NCBI GenBank assembly: GCA_902517565.1
Contig: CABYCU010000004.1
Coordinates: 27,514-91,513 of the forward strand
Direction: 5' to 3'
Origin: an uncultured SAR86 cluster bacterium
Lineage (GTDB): Bacteria > Pseudomonadota > Gammaproteobacteria > Magnimaribacterales > Magnimaribacteraceae
Length of the DNA: 64,000 bases
Both the position numbers and the translations under genes were made by a program. The notes beneath the pieces are model-generated. The model ran no database searches. It worked only from the letters and a program-made list of their open reading frames with translations, and was not told where the DNA came from. Shown here in pieces: positions 19,829 through 30,871 of the stretch (the stretch's first letter is position 1; each line of letters opens with the position of its first letter).

Positions 19829-20506
19829 TTGAATAGACTCTTTTTAATTACTCTTATACTCATATCACCTAATTTTATTTCTTCTGAAACAGAGGAAAGC
19901 CTTGAGCTGCTTTATCAGAAAATCCAGGTACTTGAAAATGAGATTCAGGATTTAAGAAATATATTGGAAGAAAACTCTATCCTTGTAGATAGGTCCTTGG
20001 AGCTGCAACAACAGAGATATCTAGATTTAGATGCAAGAATATTAGAAATCTCTAAGCTTGAATCAGAGGAAGTAATGATTATTGAATCTGATAACTTGGA
20101 TCAGACAGATGAACTAGAAAGAAACTTATATAAACAAGCTTTGACTCTCTTTGAAGAATCAAGATTTGCTGAAGCTTTAGAAATTTTTTCTGAAATTATA
20201 ATTTCTTTTCCTGAGGGCTCTTATACTCCTGAAGCTTATTTCTGGTCAGGTGAGTTATTTTTAGCTCAGGAAATGTTCGAAGATGCAAAGATAAGCTACC
20301 AAAATGTGGTTGATCAATTCCCTGATCACCAAAGATCTCCCGACTCTTTGTTTAAAATAGCAGAAATACTTAGAGCACAAGGTGAGCTAGATCTAGCAAC
20401 TATTCTATATAGTAATGTGATAGAGAATTATCCTGACACTGGCGCTTCTCAACTATCAATAAAATCTAAAGAAAAATTAAAAGAAGAGTCGAATTTAATT
20501 GATTAA
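19829..20506 (+). CDS. cpoB: Cell division coordinator CpoB (YbgF)
   Basis: Periplasmic protein that coordinates peptidoglycan synthesis with Tol-driven outer-membrane constriction. In 225 residues there is a signal peptide (LFLITLILISPNFISS), an N-terminal coiled coil (LELLYQKIQVLENEIQDLRN) for trimerisation, and C-terminal tetratricopeptide repeats (YKQALTLFEESRFAEAL, AYFWSGELFLAQEMFEDA, LFKIAEILRAQGELDLA). The start is TTG at 19829, 4 bases after pal. In Pseudomonas queE and queC follow before tRNA-Lys; here the tRNA comes directly after. Confidence 0.93.
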   Translation: MNRLFLITLILISPNFISSETEESLELLYQKIQVLENEIQDLRNILEENSILVDRSLELQQQRYLDLDARILEISKLESEEVMIIESDNLDQTDELERNLYKQALTLFEESRFAEALEIFSEIIISFPEGSYTPEAYFWSGELFLAQEMFEDAKISYQNVVDQFPDHQRSPDSLFKIAEILRAQGELDLATILYSNVIENYPDTGASQLSIKSKEKLKEESNLID

Positions 20507-20531
20507 ACCTTTAATATACGCTTTTTTTTTC

Positions 20532-20607
20532 GGGCCGTTAGCTCAGTCGGTAGAGCAGTTCGCTTTTAACGAATTGGTCCTGCGTTCGAGTCGCAGACGG
20601 CCCACCA
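20532..20607 (+). tRNA. tRNA-Lys (anticodon TTT)
   Basis: A complete cloverleaf can be folded: acceptor stem GGGCCGT/ACGGCCC, D-arm GCTC...GAGC, anticodon stem GTTCG/CGAAT around loop CTTTTAA (anticodon TTT), T-arm CTGCG-TTCGAGT-CGCAG, and an encoded CCA end. The position directly after cpoB is the ancestral one for tRNA-Lys in Pseudomonas-like genomes. Confidence 0.97.
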
Positions 20608-20614
20608 ACCTAAG

Positions 20615-20977
20615 ATGAATATATTCCTGATTTGCCTTGGTGCTTCCCTAGGAGCTCTCAGCAGATTCTATGTGTCCAATCTTTTTCTTAAAAGTGAGAC
20701 TACTCATCTACCTATAGGTATTTTGATAGTGAACATACTAGGCTGTTTCCTTATCGGATTCTTTTATAACTTAATGAATACAGATTTAGAGAAGATATAC
20801 ACACCTTTGCTATTTGTAGGTTTCTTGGGAGCTTTTACTACTTTTTCTGCATTTACAAAGGAGACTTTAGAATTAATTAATTCAGGTAACTTTTTGTATG
20901 CTTCCTTTTATGTATTAATTTCTGTTTTTTCTTGTCTTGTAGCCACTTGGTTAGGAATGTACATAACTAAAACATAA
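20615..20977 (+). CDS. crcB: Fluoride channel CrcB/Fluc
   Basis: Small membrane protein that exports fluoride as a dual-topology dimer. The 120 residues form four hydrophobic helices. The N-terminal GASLGALSRFYV, the central GILIVNILGCFLIGF (conserved Asn) and GFLGAFTTFSAFTKET (the TTFS pore phenylalanine motif) are Fluc signatures. It starts 7 bases after tRNA-Lys and its stop abuts the stop of the opposite-strand unknown gene. No fluoride riboswitch is visible because the tRNA leaves no room. Confidence 0.95.
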   Translation: MNIFLICLGASLGALSRFYVSNLFLKSETTHLPIGILIVNILGCFLIGFFYNLMNTDLEKIYTPLLFVGFLGAFTTFSAFTKETLELINSGNFLYASFYVLISVFSCLVATWLGMYITKT

Positions 20978-21541
20978 CTATTTTATTTTTAACCCTCTGG
21001 TATCTCTCATTATTTGCCTATAACTATATCCTTTCAATCCCTCTGAAGTTAGCAGCTTAGAGGCCTCCCTTCTTAACCAAGTTATACCTTTTCCAGGATT
21101 TTCAGACTGTAGGTCCTGAATCAAATGTAACAATCTTTCTTTTTTGAGAGCAGACTCCATTGAATTATTTTCAGAACCCAGAGCTTGAAAACCTGGAATT
21201 GATTTGTCAAAAATGTAGCCTTTTATATTTGATACTTCTAAGGCGTCCATCATCAGCATAGTGTTATATACAAGAGTTTTGGCAATAGGATTTCTGTCCA
21301 TTTCATCTAGAATTAGCTTCCCTCTAAATATTATGTGTGCTGCTAGTCTAATTCTTTCGGATATGTCCTCACTATCAAGCATACCAATAACATCATCCCA
21401 TTTTGTAGATAGGTCAGATTCTGCTAAAACCTCAGCGGCAGCTGCAGCAATGTTCCTGATACTTTTTTTAGGATCCATATCTTCAACAGCTTCCTGAAGT
21501 TGCGTTTGACTTATATCAAGAGTTGATTCTTTTGGATCCAT
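20978..21541 (-). CDS. Hypothetical protein, helical, unknown function
   Basis: A 187-residue soluble protein that I do not recognise. It has no signal peptide, membrane helix or cysteine. It begins with an acidic, Gln-rich stretch, then AAAAAEVL, and ends in a basic segment (TWLRREASKLL ... YSYRQIMRDTRGLKIK) that could bind nucleic acid. The predicted character is mostly alpha-helical. It is transcribed alone, opposite crcB and divergent from the DUF1543 gene, so context gives no functional hint. Good codon structure across the whole length supports a real gene. Confidence 0.7.
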   Translation of the reverse strand: MDPKESTLDISQTQLQEAVEDMDPKKSIRNIAAAAAEVLAESDLSTKWDDVIGMLDSEDISERIRLAAHIIFRGKLILDEMDRNPIAKTLVYNTMLMMDALEVSNIKGYIFDKSIPGFQALGSENNSMESALKKERLLHLIQDLQSENPGKGITWLRREASKLLTSEGLKGYSYRQIMRDTRGLKIK

Positions 21542-21647
21542 ATTTCTAATGTTAGCTCATTAATCTACATTATTTCTTCTACCGTTGTCTATTGGCTATA
21601 TTGGTATATATTAGTTTGATATAACTTTATTTAGGAAAAGTAGGGAT

Positions 21648-23700
<2,053 letters not shown>

Positions 23701-23784
23701 GCTATTTTCTTTCTAAGAAACCAGATACTATATTAATAGAACTTCTTAGATTTACTAAAATAAAGATAGTTCCAATTCAAGGTA

Positions 23785-24831
23785 ATGCAAAATTTATTAA
23801 GCAAATTTATAAGTCGTTTCTTCTCTAACGAGGAATCGGTATATTTCGCTATTCTTTTATTTATAACCTTTATTTTCATATTATTTTTCGGAAGTATTCT
23901 TCTGCCTGTTATTGTAAGCATTGTTATAGCCTTCCTTTTGAATGGTCTTTTGAGGACATTAGTAGAGTTAAATATATCTTATAGATTGTCCCTATTAATT
24001 ACATTATTAATTTTTTTCGGGTTTTATCTTAGTTTATTTCTTGCTCTTCCCTCTCTAGGCACTCAAATCAATAATCTTCTACAGAATTTACCCAGCATAG
24101 TAAGCTCTTTCCAGTCCACATTGACCGATATGAATAATTACTTCTCACAAGAGGACCTAGATTTAATTTTTTCTAATTTAAGTAATCAGATAAATAGCTT
24201 ATTAGGTTCTGCCTTAGGACAATTAGCAGGCACTATATCTCTAATGTTTAATGCCATTCTCTATGCGATCATGATCCCTCTGATGGTGTTCTTTTTTTTG
24301 AAGGACAAAGATCAATTGCTACCTTTAGCCTCAGTTTTGCTTCCGAAAGAAAATGGATTTATGCAATCTGTATTTTCTGAAATGAACGACCAATTGTTTA
24401 ATTATGTCACAGGTAAATTTTTGGAAATGATTATAGTCGCTTCCGTATCTTATGGTTTATTTGCAATTTTAGGCTTACCTTACGCAGTATTGATAGCTAT
24501 CCTGGTTGGCTTATCAGTAATTATCCCGATATTTGGAGCAATTCTTGTGACCATTCCTGTTGTCTTGATAGGCTTATATGAATGGGGATTGTCTGATAAT
24601 TTCTATTGGCTACTTGGCATGTACTTAGCTATACAAATGTTAGATGGAAATGTCCTGGTTCCTATTCTTTTCTCAAATAGGAATAATCTTCATCCTGTTA
24701 TCATCATCATCTCAGTATTATTTTTTGGCGGATTGTGGGGTTTTTGGGGTTTATTCTTCGCAATCCCTTTAGCAACCTTTATAAAAGCAATCATCAATTC
24801 TTGGCCCGAACCAAAAAATTTAGGAGCCTAG
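23785..24831 (+). CDS. AI-2E family transporter, PerM type
   Basis: Membrane protein of 348 residues with about 7-8 helices: two near residues 20-60, one near 65-85, then after a soluble segment (about 90-150) a cluster of helices to the C-terminus. The ILVGLSVIIPIFGAILVTIPVVLIGL and late GLWGFWGLFFAIPLATF segments match the AI-2E/PerM family. Substrate is unknown; the family includes proposed autoinducer and ion exporters. The 3' end overlaps the opposite-strand bcp by 12 bases. Confidence 0.88.
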   Translation: MQNLLSKFISRFFSNEESVYFAILLFITFIFILFFGSILLPVIVSIVIAFLLNGLLRTLVELNISYRLSLLITLLIFFGFYLSLFLALPSLGTQINNLLQNLPSIVSSFQSTLTDMNNYFSQEDLDLIFSNLSNQINSLLGSALGQLAGTISLMFNAILYAIMIPLMVFFFLKDKDQLLPLASVLLPKENGFMQSVFSEMNDQLFNYVTGKFLEMIIVASVSYGLFAILGLPYAVLIAILVGLSVIIPIFGAILVTIPVVLIGLYEWGLSDNFYWLLGMYLAIQMLDGNVLVPILFSNRNNLHPVIIIISVLFFGGLWGFWGLFFAIPLATFIKAIINSWPEPKNLGA

Positions 24832-25293
24832 ATTTTTTATTGCTTCTAAGACCTCCTTGGCATGACCAGAAACCTTAACTTTTCTCCATTCCTGTCTAAG
24901 TTTTCCAGTTGCGTCTATTAAGAAAGTACTTCTTTCGATTCCCATATACTTTTTTCCATACATACTTTTTTCTTTAATAACATCATATTGCTTACAGATT
25001 TTCTCATCAGCATCAGAGATGAGATCAAAGTTAAATTTCTCTTTCTGCTTAAAATTTTCATGAGATTTTATAGATTCTCGAGAAAGACCAAAGATAATGG
25101 TATTTTCTCTTGTGAATTGTCCTTTTAAATCTCTAAAGTCCTGCCCCTCGGTTGTGCAACCTGGTGTACTATCTTTTGGATAAAAATATAGCACCACATT
25201 CTTACCTTTTAGCTCACTTAAACTTATACTTTTGTTACCTGTACATTCTCCTTTAAAATTTGGTGCTTTATTATTAATCTTAGGTGTTGTCAT
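24820..25293 (-). CDS. bcp: Thiol peroxidase Bcp (peroxiredoxin Q)
   Basis: Reduces hydrogen peroxide and organic hydroperoxides using thioredoxin. The 157 residues have the peroxidatic cysteine in YPKDSTPGCTTEGQDF. The resolving cysteine that in E. coli Bcp lies five residues later is absent (Gln here). Other cysteines (about residues 17 and 98) might substitute, or the enzyme may work by a 1-Cys mechanism. It has a strong GGAGG ribosome-binding site and is divergent from dapA, matching the Pseudomonas order. Confidence 0.93.
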   Translation of the reverse strand: MTTPKINNKAPNFKGECTGNKSISLSELKGKNVVLYFYPKDSTPGCTTEGQDFRDLKGQFTRENTIIFGLSRESIKSHENFKQKEKFNFDLISDADEKICKQYDVIKEKSMYGKKYMGIERSTFLIDATGKLRQEWRKVKVSGHAKEVLEAIKNLGS

Positions 25294-25315
25294 ATTTCCT
25301 CCTTATTAAACAATT

Positions 25316-25321
25316 TATAAT
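25316..25321 (+). promoter_or_regulatory. -10-like element upstream of dapA
   Basis: TATAAT lies 35 bases before the dapA ATG in the 62-base bcp/dapA divergent gap. The -35 region is not well conserved. It could drive the dapA-bamC-purC operon. Confidence 0.45.
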
Positions 25322-25355
25322 GATAGAATTCTAACATCGAGAAAAAATAAAAATA

Positions 25356-26252
25356 ATGTTTAATGTTAAGGGCTCAATTGTTGCATTAGTAACCCCCATG
25401 GACTCTGATGGAGAAATAAATTGGCAGGGGTTAAAGGATCTAATTGAATGGCATATCGGTTCTAATACAGCTGGTCTCGTTATGGTGGGCACTACCGGAG
25501 AGTCCGCCACGATAGATGTTGTTGAACATGTACAGATCATAGAAAGATCAGTTGGGATAGCGGAAGGAAGAATAAAAATTATTGCTGGCACAGGTGCTAA
25601 TTCAACAAAGGAAGCTGTATACCTTACTAGCTCAGCAAAATCAGCTGGGGCTGATGCAGCACTTTTAGTGACCCCTTATTACAATAAACCTACTCAAGAA
25701 GGCTTGTATAGACACTATATGTTAGTCGCTGATGAAGTTGACTTGCCCCAGATTCTTTACAATGTTCCTTCTAGAACTGGTTGTGATTTAATGAATGATA
25801 CTGTTCTCAAACTAGCACCTCACGAAAATATCGCAGGCTTAAAAGATGCAACTGGCGATCTTAATAGGCTAAAGGATCTTATAATAGAGTTGGATAAAGA
25901 AGAATTGAACAGCTTCCTTTTATATTCTGGTGACGATCCTACTTCAACAGAGTTTATTCTTAATGGTGGTAACGGAACAATTTCCGTAACTGCTAATATC
26001 GTACCTAAGATAATAGCTGACATTTGCCAACTTGCCTTGATGGGCAATTCAGAAGAGTCTTTAAAATTAGATTCACAATTAAGAGAATTAAATAAGATTT
26101 TATTTATTGAATCTAATCCAATTCCTATAAAATGGATGTTAAATAGAATTGGAAGGATAGCAGAAGGAATAAGACTACCGTTAACAGCATTAAATGAAAA
26201 GTATCATTCTGATGCTGAAGTTATTCTAAAAGACTTAAAACTATTGAATTAA
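25356..26252 (+). CDS. dapA: 4-hydroxy-tetrahydrodipicolinate synthase
   Basis: First committed step of lysine and diaminopimelate synthesis, condensing pyruvate with aspartate semialdehyde. The 298 residues have GTTGESAT (substrate binding), VTPYYNKPTQEGLYRHY, the catalytic Tyr in LYNVPSRTGCDL, and the Schiff-base Lys in IAGLKDATGD. It supplies precursors for peptidoglycan. bamC starts 2 bases after its stop, and purC follows, the standard dapA-bamC-purC operon. Confidence 0.98.
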   Translation: MFNVKGSIVALVTPMDSDGEINWQGLKDLIEWHIGSNTAGLVMVGTTGESATIDVVEHVQIIERSVGIAEGRIKIIAGTGANSTKEAVYLTSSAKSAGADAALLVTPYYNKPTQEGLYRHYMLVADEVDLPQILYNVPSRTGCDLMNDTVLKLAPHENIAGLKDATGDLNRLKDLIIELDKEELNSFLLYSGDDPTSTEFILNGGNGTISVTANIVPKIIADICQLALMGNSEESLKLDSQLRELNKILFIESNPIPIKWMLNRIGRIAEGIRLPLTALNEKYHSDAEVILKDLKLLN

Positions 26253-26254
26253 TT

Positions 26255-27226
26255 ATGCTTAAAAAAACTTTAATTATTTTACTCTCAGTTTCGTTGACTT
26301 CATGTGGTTATTTCTTAACGGATCATAAATATGATTATTTAAAAGAAAGGGAAGAGTCACCTCTTAACATACCTGGCAATATTGAAACCCGACCAATAAT
26401 AGATTACTACCCAATTAATTCTGCTGAAGTGAATTCTGTAGAAAATGAATATAATATTCCCAGACCGCAGCAAGTTTTTTCGTCAGGAACTTCAAACGAA
26501 GTAAGGATGCATAAACTTGGAGAAATTCGATGGGTTTACGTAGAAACATTACCTAGCAGCGCTTGGCCTATGATGAACGATTTTTGGGTGTCCAGTACCT
26601 ATGGTTTGTCCCAGTCAAATCCCAATACAGGAATAATTGAAAGTAAGTTGATCGATTATGAAGGCAAAGAATCGAAGTTGGTTATGAAGATTGAACATGG
26701 GATCAGGCAGGCTAGTTCGGAGATTTTTGTAACTCATTTGGTTAAACAAGAAGAGGATTGGGTAAGGGTGTCCGGAGAAGAAAATTTAGAACAGAAAGCT
26801 TTAAGGAATGTACTGGACTATTTTGCCTCAACACCTCCTAGTGGCGGAACGTCACTTGTGGCTTTAAATCTAAATTATGGACAAAAAGCAGCTCTAAAGC
26901 AGGGTGATGATAATACTAGTTTTATCGAACTTAATCTTGAGTATGCTCGGGCTTGGGCTGCGGTGGATAGAGCACTTAAAGAAGCCTTAATAGAAGTCAG
27001 TGACCTAGATAGGGAGAAAGGAACTTTCTACGTAAATTTTTCTAGGAATGAAGAAAGAGGATTTCTTAGAAGAATGATTTCAAATAATTCTTTTATAGGT
27101 GAATTTAAAATCGAAGTGAAAGAAATTAATTCAAATACATGCTGGGTTACTATCACTTCTAAAGAAGACGAAACAAAATTATTTGAAAGAGATCTCCTCT
27201 CTGAAATTAATCAATCATTATCTTAA
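26255..27226 (+). CDS. bamC: Outer-membrane assembly lipoprotein BamC
   Basis: Accessory lipoprotein of the BAM complex that inserts outer-membrane beta-barrels. The 323 residues start with a signal peptide and lipobox LTSCGYF (lipidated Cys about residue 17), then the unstructured N-terminal stretch with DYLKEREESPLNIP that contacts BamD, followed by two helix-grip domains. The identification rests on this N-terminus and on its position between dapA and purC. BamB is encoded elsewhere in this window. Confidence 0.9.
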   Translation: MLKKTLIILLSVSLTSCGYFLTDHKYDYLKEREESPLNIPGNIETRPIIDYYPINSAEVNSVENEYNIPRPQQVFSSGTSNEVRMHKLGEIRWVYVETLPSSAWPMMNDFWVSSTYGLSQSNPNTGIIESKLIDYEGKESKLVMKIEHGIRQASSEIFVTHLVKQEEDWVRVSGEENLEQKALRNVLDYFASTPPSGGTSLVALNLNYGQKAALKQGDDNTSFIELNLEYARAWAAVDRALKEALIEVSDLDREKGTFYVNFSRNEERGFLRRMISNNSFIGEFKIEVKEINSNTCWVTITSKEDETKLFERDLLSEINQSLS

Positions 27227-27232
27227 ATTATT

Positions 27233-27949
27233 ATGGAAAATATAGAAAAGGGTGAACTTATAACAACTGGTAAAGCAAAATCTCTTTATCAATCGAATCA
27301 AATTGATTATCTGGTAATGCATTACAGGGATGATACATCCGCTTTTGATGGAAAAAAGATTGAAAGCTTAGAAGGTAAAGGGACAATTAATAATAAATTC
27401 AATGCATTTATTATGAATTATCTTGAAAGTGAAGGTATATCTACTCATTTTATTGAACTTTTAAATGAAACTGATAGCTTGGTCAAAAGACTTGATATGG
27501 CTCCTGTAGAGTGTGTAGTAAGAAATGTTGCTGCTGGAAGTATTTGTAAAAGGCTGGGATTAGAAGAAGGGATTGACTTAAATCCTCCTACTTTTGAGTT
27601 CTTTTATAAAGATGATGAACTTGGAGACCCTATGATCAATGAATATCACATTAAATCGTTTGGCTGGGCAACGGAGGATCAAGTTAAACAAATGCAAACC
27701 AAAACATTTGAAGTTAATGAAGCCTTAAAAAAACTTTTTTCTAATGCTGGCATGATTCTAGTCGATTACAAATTAGAATTTGGAGATTTTCAAGGTAACC
27801 TCCTATTGGGAGATGAATTTACTCCAGACGGATGTAGGGTTTGGGATGCAGAAACAAGAGAAAAGTTAGACAAGGATAGATTTAGACAAGGTTTGGGAGA
27901 TGTTGTAGAGTCATATCAAATAATGGCTAAGAGACTTGGAGTAATTTAA
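27233..27949 (+). CDS. purC: SAICAR synthetase
   Basis: Adds aspartate to CAIR in purine synthesis, using ATP. The 238 residues contain GKAKSLYQ at the N-terminus, the [19 protein letters not shown] motif, DYKLEFG and [12 protein letters not shown], all conserved in bacterial PurC. Start is ATG at 27233, 6 bases after bamC. It is the last gene of the dapA operon; an IscR-controlled promoter for the isc operon follows. Confidence 0.98.
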   Translation: MENIEKGELITTGKAKSLYQSNQIDYLVMHYRDDTSAFDGKKIESLEGKGTINNKFNAFIMNYLESEGISTHFIELLNETDSLVKRLDMAPVECVVRNVAAGSICKRLGLEEGIDLNPPTFEFFYKDDELGDPMINEYHIKSFGWATEDQVKQMQTKTFEVNEALKKLFSNAGMILVDYKLEFGDFQGNLLLGDEFTPDGCRVWDAETREKLDKDRFRQGLGDVVESYQIMAKRLGVI

Positions 27950-27995
27950 GTTACCAAATTCATAGATTTTAATCTAAGTCTATATAGTTCTAATC

Positions 27996-28012
27996 TTGAC
28001 AATTTTTGTCGG
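27996..28012 (+). promoter_or_regulatory. IscR type 1 binding site over the isc promoter
   Basis: TTGAC-AATTTTT-GTCGG fits the core of the type 1 IscR consensus (YYGAC-N7-GTCRR). It overlaps the -35 hexamer (TTGACA at 27996), so holo-IscR would repress its own operon as in E. coli. The TTG used as an upstream start in the ORF track is this -35 element, not a start codon. Confidence 0.8.
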
Positions 28013-28024
28013 GAATAGTATCAT
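27996..28024 (+). promoter_or_regulatory. isc operon promoter (-35 TTGACA, -10 TATCAT)
   Basis: A perfect TTGACA at 27996-28001 is separated by 17 bases from TATCAT at 28019-28024, a good sigma-70 promoter. The iscR ATG is 10 bases further on, so the 5' leader is very short or nearly leaderless. Confidence 0.75.
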
Positions 28025-28034
28025 TCTCACGCTA

Positions 28035-28487
28035 ATGAATCTGACCACTAAAGGTAAATACGCGGTTACGGCTTCTCTAGATCTTGCGATACACAACAAA
28101 GACTCTTCGTACGTTGCAATTTCTTCTATTGCTGCAAGACAGTCTATACCTGCACCATATCTAGAACAATTATTCCGCTTTCTCAGGAAAGCAGGAATTT
28201 TAGATTCTTTGAGAGGGCCAAGCGGAGGATACAGACTAAGAAGACCCAGCTCGGAAATAAAGATAGGTGAGATAATAGCTGCGGTTGAGAAAAGAATGGA
28301 CGCAACTCAATGCGGTGGGGTTGGAGACTGTAATGGGGGCTCTACTTGTTTAGCCCATAACCTTTGGATGGAGTTAAATAGCGAAGTTGATTATTTTTTG
28401 ATGAATATCTCCCTTGAAGATGTCATAAAAAATAAAACAAGAAATAAAGACAGAAACTTAGATAAATTACTAATTGCATCAGGATAA
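28035..28487 (+). CDS. iscR: Fe-S cluster regulator IscR
   Basis: Rrf2-family repressor that senses [2Fe-2S] status and controls the isc operon. I start it at ATG 28035 ([13 protein letters not shown]), the universal Rrf2 N-terminus; the track start lies in the promoter. The 150 residues include the winged helix ([28 protein letters not shown]) and three cysteines in [13 protein letters not shown] that bind the cluster. It heads iscRSUA-fdx-iscX and has its own predicted type 1 site. Confidence 0.96.
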   Translation: MNLTTKGKYAVTASLDLAIHNKDSSYVAISSIAARQSIPAPYLEQLFRFLRKAGILDSLRGPSGGYRLRRPSSEIKIGEIIAAVEKRMDATQCGGVGDCNGGSTCLAHNLWMELNSEVDYFLMNISLEDVIKNKTRNKDRNLDKLLIASG

Positions 28488-28492
28488 AAATA

Positions 28493-29707
28493 ATGAAATT
28501 GCCTATATACTTTGACTACGCTTCCACAACCCCTGCTGACCCCAGAGTTGTTGCTAAAATGCAAGATTGCCTTTCTCTAGATGGAAATTTTGGCAACCCA
28601 GCATCAAGATCCCATGCGTTTGGATGGAAAGCAGAAGAGGCCGTAGAAGAGGCTAGACTGCACGTAGCTAACCTTGTTAATTGTGACCCAAGAGAGATTG
28701 TGTGGACATCTGGGGCTACCGAATCTGATAACCTTGCAATCAAAGGTGCTGCTCTTTTTAATAAGTCTAAGGGAAATCACATCATAACTTCCAAAGTTGA
28801 ACATAAGGCTGTTCTAGATAGTTGCAGACAACTTGAAAGAGAAGGTTTCGAAGTTACTTATTTAGACCCTGGTGAAAATGGAATAGTAACGCCTGAATTG
28901 GTAGAAAATGCTATTACAGATAAAACAATTCTAGTTACTCTGATGCATATTAATAATGAAATTGGAACCATAAATGATATTAAATCTATAGCTACCCTAA
29001 CAAGAAAACGAGGAATAATATTTCATGTTGATGCAGCGCAAAGTACAGGCAAGCTAGAAATTGATTTGTCAGAATTGGAAGTAGATTTGATGTCCTTTTC
29101 AGCTCATAAAACCTACGGTCCAAAAGGTATTGGTGCCCTCTATGCCTCCAGAAAACCTCGAGTAAGACTGGAAGCACAGATTCACGGTGGCGGTCATGAA
29201 AGAGGTATGCGCTCGGGTACCTTAGCTACTCACCAGATTGTGGGAATGGGAGAGGCTTTTAGGGTTGCTAAAGAAGACCTCAATAAAGATAATAAAAGAA
29301 TCAAGAAACTTAGAGATAAGTTCTGGGATGGACTTAAAGACATGGAAGAAGTTTATCTTAACGGGGATGAAGAAAATCGAGCCTCTGGATTCTTGAATGT
29401 TAGCTTCAATTTCGTTGAAGGAGAATCATTGATTATGGCACTTAAGGACATTGCGGTTTCTTCAGGATCTGCTTGTACCTCAGCTAGCCTCGAACCTTCC
29501 TATGTTTTAAGGGCAATAGGCTTAAAAGATGAGTTGGCTCATAGCTCAATCAGGTTTGCTGTTGGAAGATTTACTACAGAAGAAGAAGTTGATTACACAA
29601 TAGAATTAGTTAGAGATTCTGTTGATAAATTAAGAACATTATCACCCCTTTGGGATATGTATAAAGACGGGGTTGATCTTGACTCAGTTGAGTGGGTCCA
29701 ACATTAA
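28493..29707 (+). CDS. iscS: Cysteine desulfurase IscS
   Basis: PLP enzyme that removes sulfur from cysteine for Fe-S clusters and tRNA thiolation. The 404 residues start [14 protein letters not shown], carry the PLP lysine in [12 protein letters not shown], and the mobile active-site loop with the persulfide cysteine in [21 protein letters not shown], typical of the group I IscS type. It is directly downstream of iscR (5 bases) and upstream of iscU. TusA, a possible sulfur acceptor, is encoded at 52 kb. Confidence 0.98.
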   Translation: MKLPIYFDYASTTPADPRVVAKMQDCLSLDGNFGNPASRSHAFGWKAEEAVEEARLHVANLVNCDPREIVWTSGATESDNLAIKGAALFNKSKGNHIITSKVEHKAVLDSCRQLEREGFEVTYLDPGENGIVTPELVENAITDKTILVTLMHINNEIGTINDIKSIATLTRKRGIIFHVDAAQSTGKLEIDLSELEVDLMSFSAHKTYGPKGIGALYASRKPRVRLEAQIHGGGHERGMRSGTLATHQIVGMGEAFRVAKEDLNKDNKRIKKLRDKFWDGLKDMEEVYLNGDEENRASGFLNVSFNFVEGESLIMALKDIAVSSGSACTSASLEPSYVLRAIGLKDELAHSSIRFAVGRFTTEEEVDYTIELVRDSVDKLRTLSPLWDMYKDGVDLDSVEWVQH

Positions 29708-29728
29708 TTTAACTAAATAGAGAAAGAT

Positions 29729-30133
29729 ATGGCATACAGTAAAAAAGTTATAGATAAATTTGAAAAAACTCTGAAAAATCCAGAAGAAAATAATGTTGGA
29801 AGATGGGATCCAACTGATTCAGATATAGGTACGGGAATGGTAGGTGCTCCTGCTTGTGGAGACGTTATGCGGATTCAGATAAAGTGCGAAAAGAGAGACA
29901 ATAGTCATATCATTAACGATGTAAAATTTAAGACTTATGGTTGTGGATCTGCAATAGCATCCTCCAGCGAACTGGTAGATATGTTAAAGGGGAAGACACT
30001 AGAAGAGGCCAAAGAAATAAAAAATAAAGATATTGCAGAAGCACTTGATTTGCCCCCAATTAAGATTCACTGTTCGGTACTTGCAGAAGATAGCATTCAT
30101 CAAGCAGTTGAAGATTATGAATCTAAGCTTTAG
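29729..30133 (+). CDS. iscU: Fe-S cluster scaffold IscU
   Basis: Scaffold on which [2Fe-2S] clusters are built. The 134 residues have the three cluster cysteines (Cys43 in GAPACGD, Cys72 in YGCGSA, Cys115 in IHCS) and the conserved Asp45. The HscA-recognition motif is present as LPPIK (108-112; LPPVK in E. coli), although hscB and hscA are missing from the operon. Retention of this motif suggests an HscA or DnaK-type chaperone encoded elsewhere still acts on it. Confidence 0.97.
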   Translation: MAYSKKVIDKFEKTLKNPEENNVGRWDPTDSDIGTGMVGAPACGDVMRIQIKCEKRDNSHIINDVKFKTYGCGSAIASSSELVDMLKGKTLEEAKEIKNKDIAEALDLPPIKIHCSVLAEDSIHQAVEDYESKL

Positions 30134-30135
30134 AA

Positions 30136-30510
30136 ATGGACAAAAATTCACTTAGTAACCCAAAATCTTTTGATCCAAGCACTTTTCTGTTAAGCGATAA
30201 AGCTATAGAGCACTTCTCAAGAAGTTTAAAAAATATGGAAAAGGCGAAAGGAATTAGGTTCGCTGTTTCGGAAGCTTCCGGTTGTTCTGGCTATACTTAC
30301 GAACTTGATTATGTTCTAGAGTCCTCCGAAAATGATCACGTCTTTGATTTTAAAAATATAAAGGTATTTATAGACACTAATTCTTTCAAGTATTTGAGAG
30401 GGACAACGGTTGATTTCGAAGTTGACGGAGTCAATCAAGGTATTAAATTTCTAAATCCCAATGTAAAAGCTGTGTGCGGTTGTGGTGAAAGCTTTGAAGT
30501 CGAACTTTAA
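30136..30510 (+). CDS. iscA: A-type Fe-S carrier IscA
   Basis: Carrier that receives clusters or iron and delivers them to apo-proteins. The 124 residues include the three conserved cysteines: one in EASGCSGYTYEL and two in the C-terminal CGCGESF. The N-terminal 15 residues are longer than in E. coli IscA. It follows iscU after 2 bases; fdx follows after 22 bases with hscBA absent. Confidence 0.95.
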   Translation: MDKNSLSNPKSFDPSTFLLSDKAIEHFSRSLKNMEKAKGIRFAVSEASGCSGYTYELDYVLESSENDHVFDFKNIKVFIDTNSFKYLRGTTVDFEVDGVNQGIKFLNPNVKAVCGCGESFEVEL

Positions 30511-30532
30511 ACAATTACTCTTTCGAATGTAA

Positions 30533-30871
30533 ATGACAATTATCAAGGTGTATCCTCATCCAGAAATATGCCCTGAAGGTGCTGAAATTCAAGCCAAACC
30601 AGGAGATACTGTTTGCGAAACGCTCCTAGACAACAAAATCTCTATTGAACACGCATGTGAACTATCATGTGCATGCACTACTTGCCATGTTCTGGTGAGA
30701 AAAGGGTTCTCTGATCTAGATGATGCCTCAGAAGCTGAAGAAGATATGCTGGATAAGGCTTGGGGGCTAGAAGCGCAATCTAGATTAAGTTGTCAGGTGG
30801 TCATAGGTGAAGAAGATCTTGAGATAGAATTACCAAAATACACCATTAATATGGTTTCTGAGCAAAACTGA
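30533..30871 (+). CDS. fdx: [2Fe-2S] ferredoxin of the Isc system
   Basis: Adrenodoxin-type ferredoxin that supplies electrons for cluster assembly. The 112 residues have the four ligands as CELSCACTTC (C-x5-C-x2-C) and a later LSCQV, the pattern of isc Fdx. It is preceded by iscA, not hscA. Its stop overlaps the iscX ATG (TGATG). Confidence 0.95.
   Translation: MTIIKVYPHPEICPEGAEIQAKPGDTVCETLLDNKISIEHACELSCACTTCHVLVRKGFSDLDDASEAEEDMLDKAWGLEAQSRLSCQVVIGEEDLEIELPKYTINMVSEQN

Noticed and set aside
20519-20531. T-run before tRNA-Lys as a cpoB terminator
   Set aside because: No hairpin precedes it; readthrough into the tRNA seems equally likely.
27996-28034. Upstream extension of iscR in the ORF track beginning at TTG
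   Set aside because: The TTG is part of the TTGACA -35 hexamer and IscR site; the family N-terminus starts at 28035.
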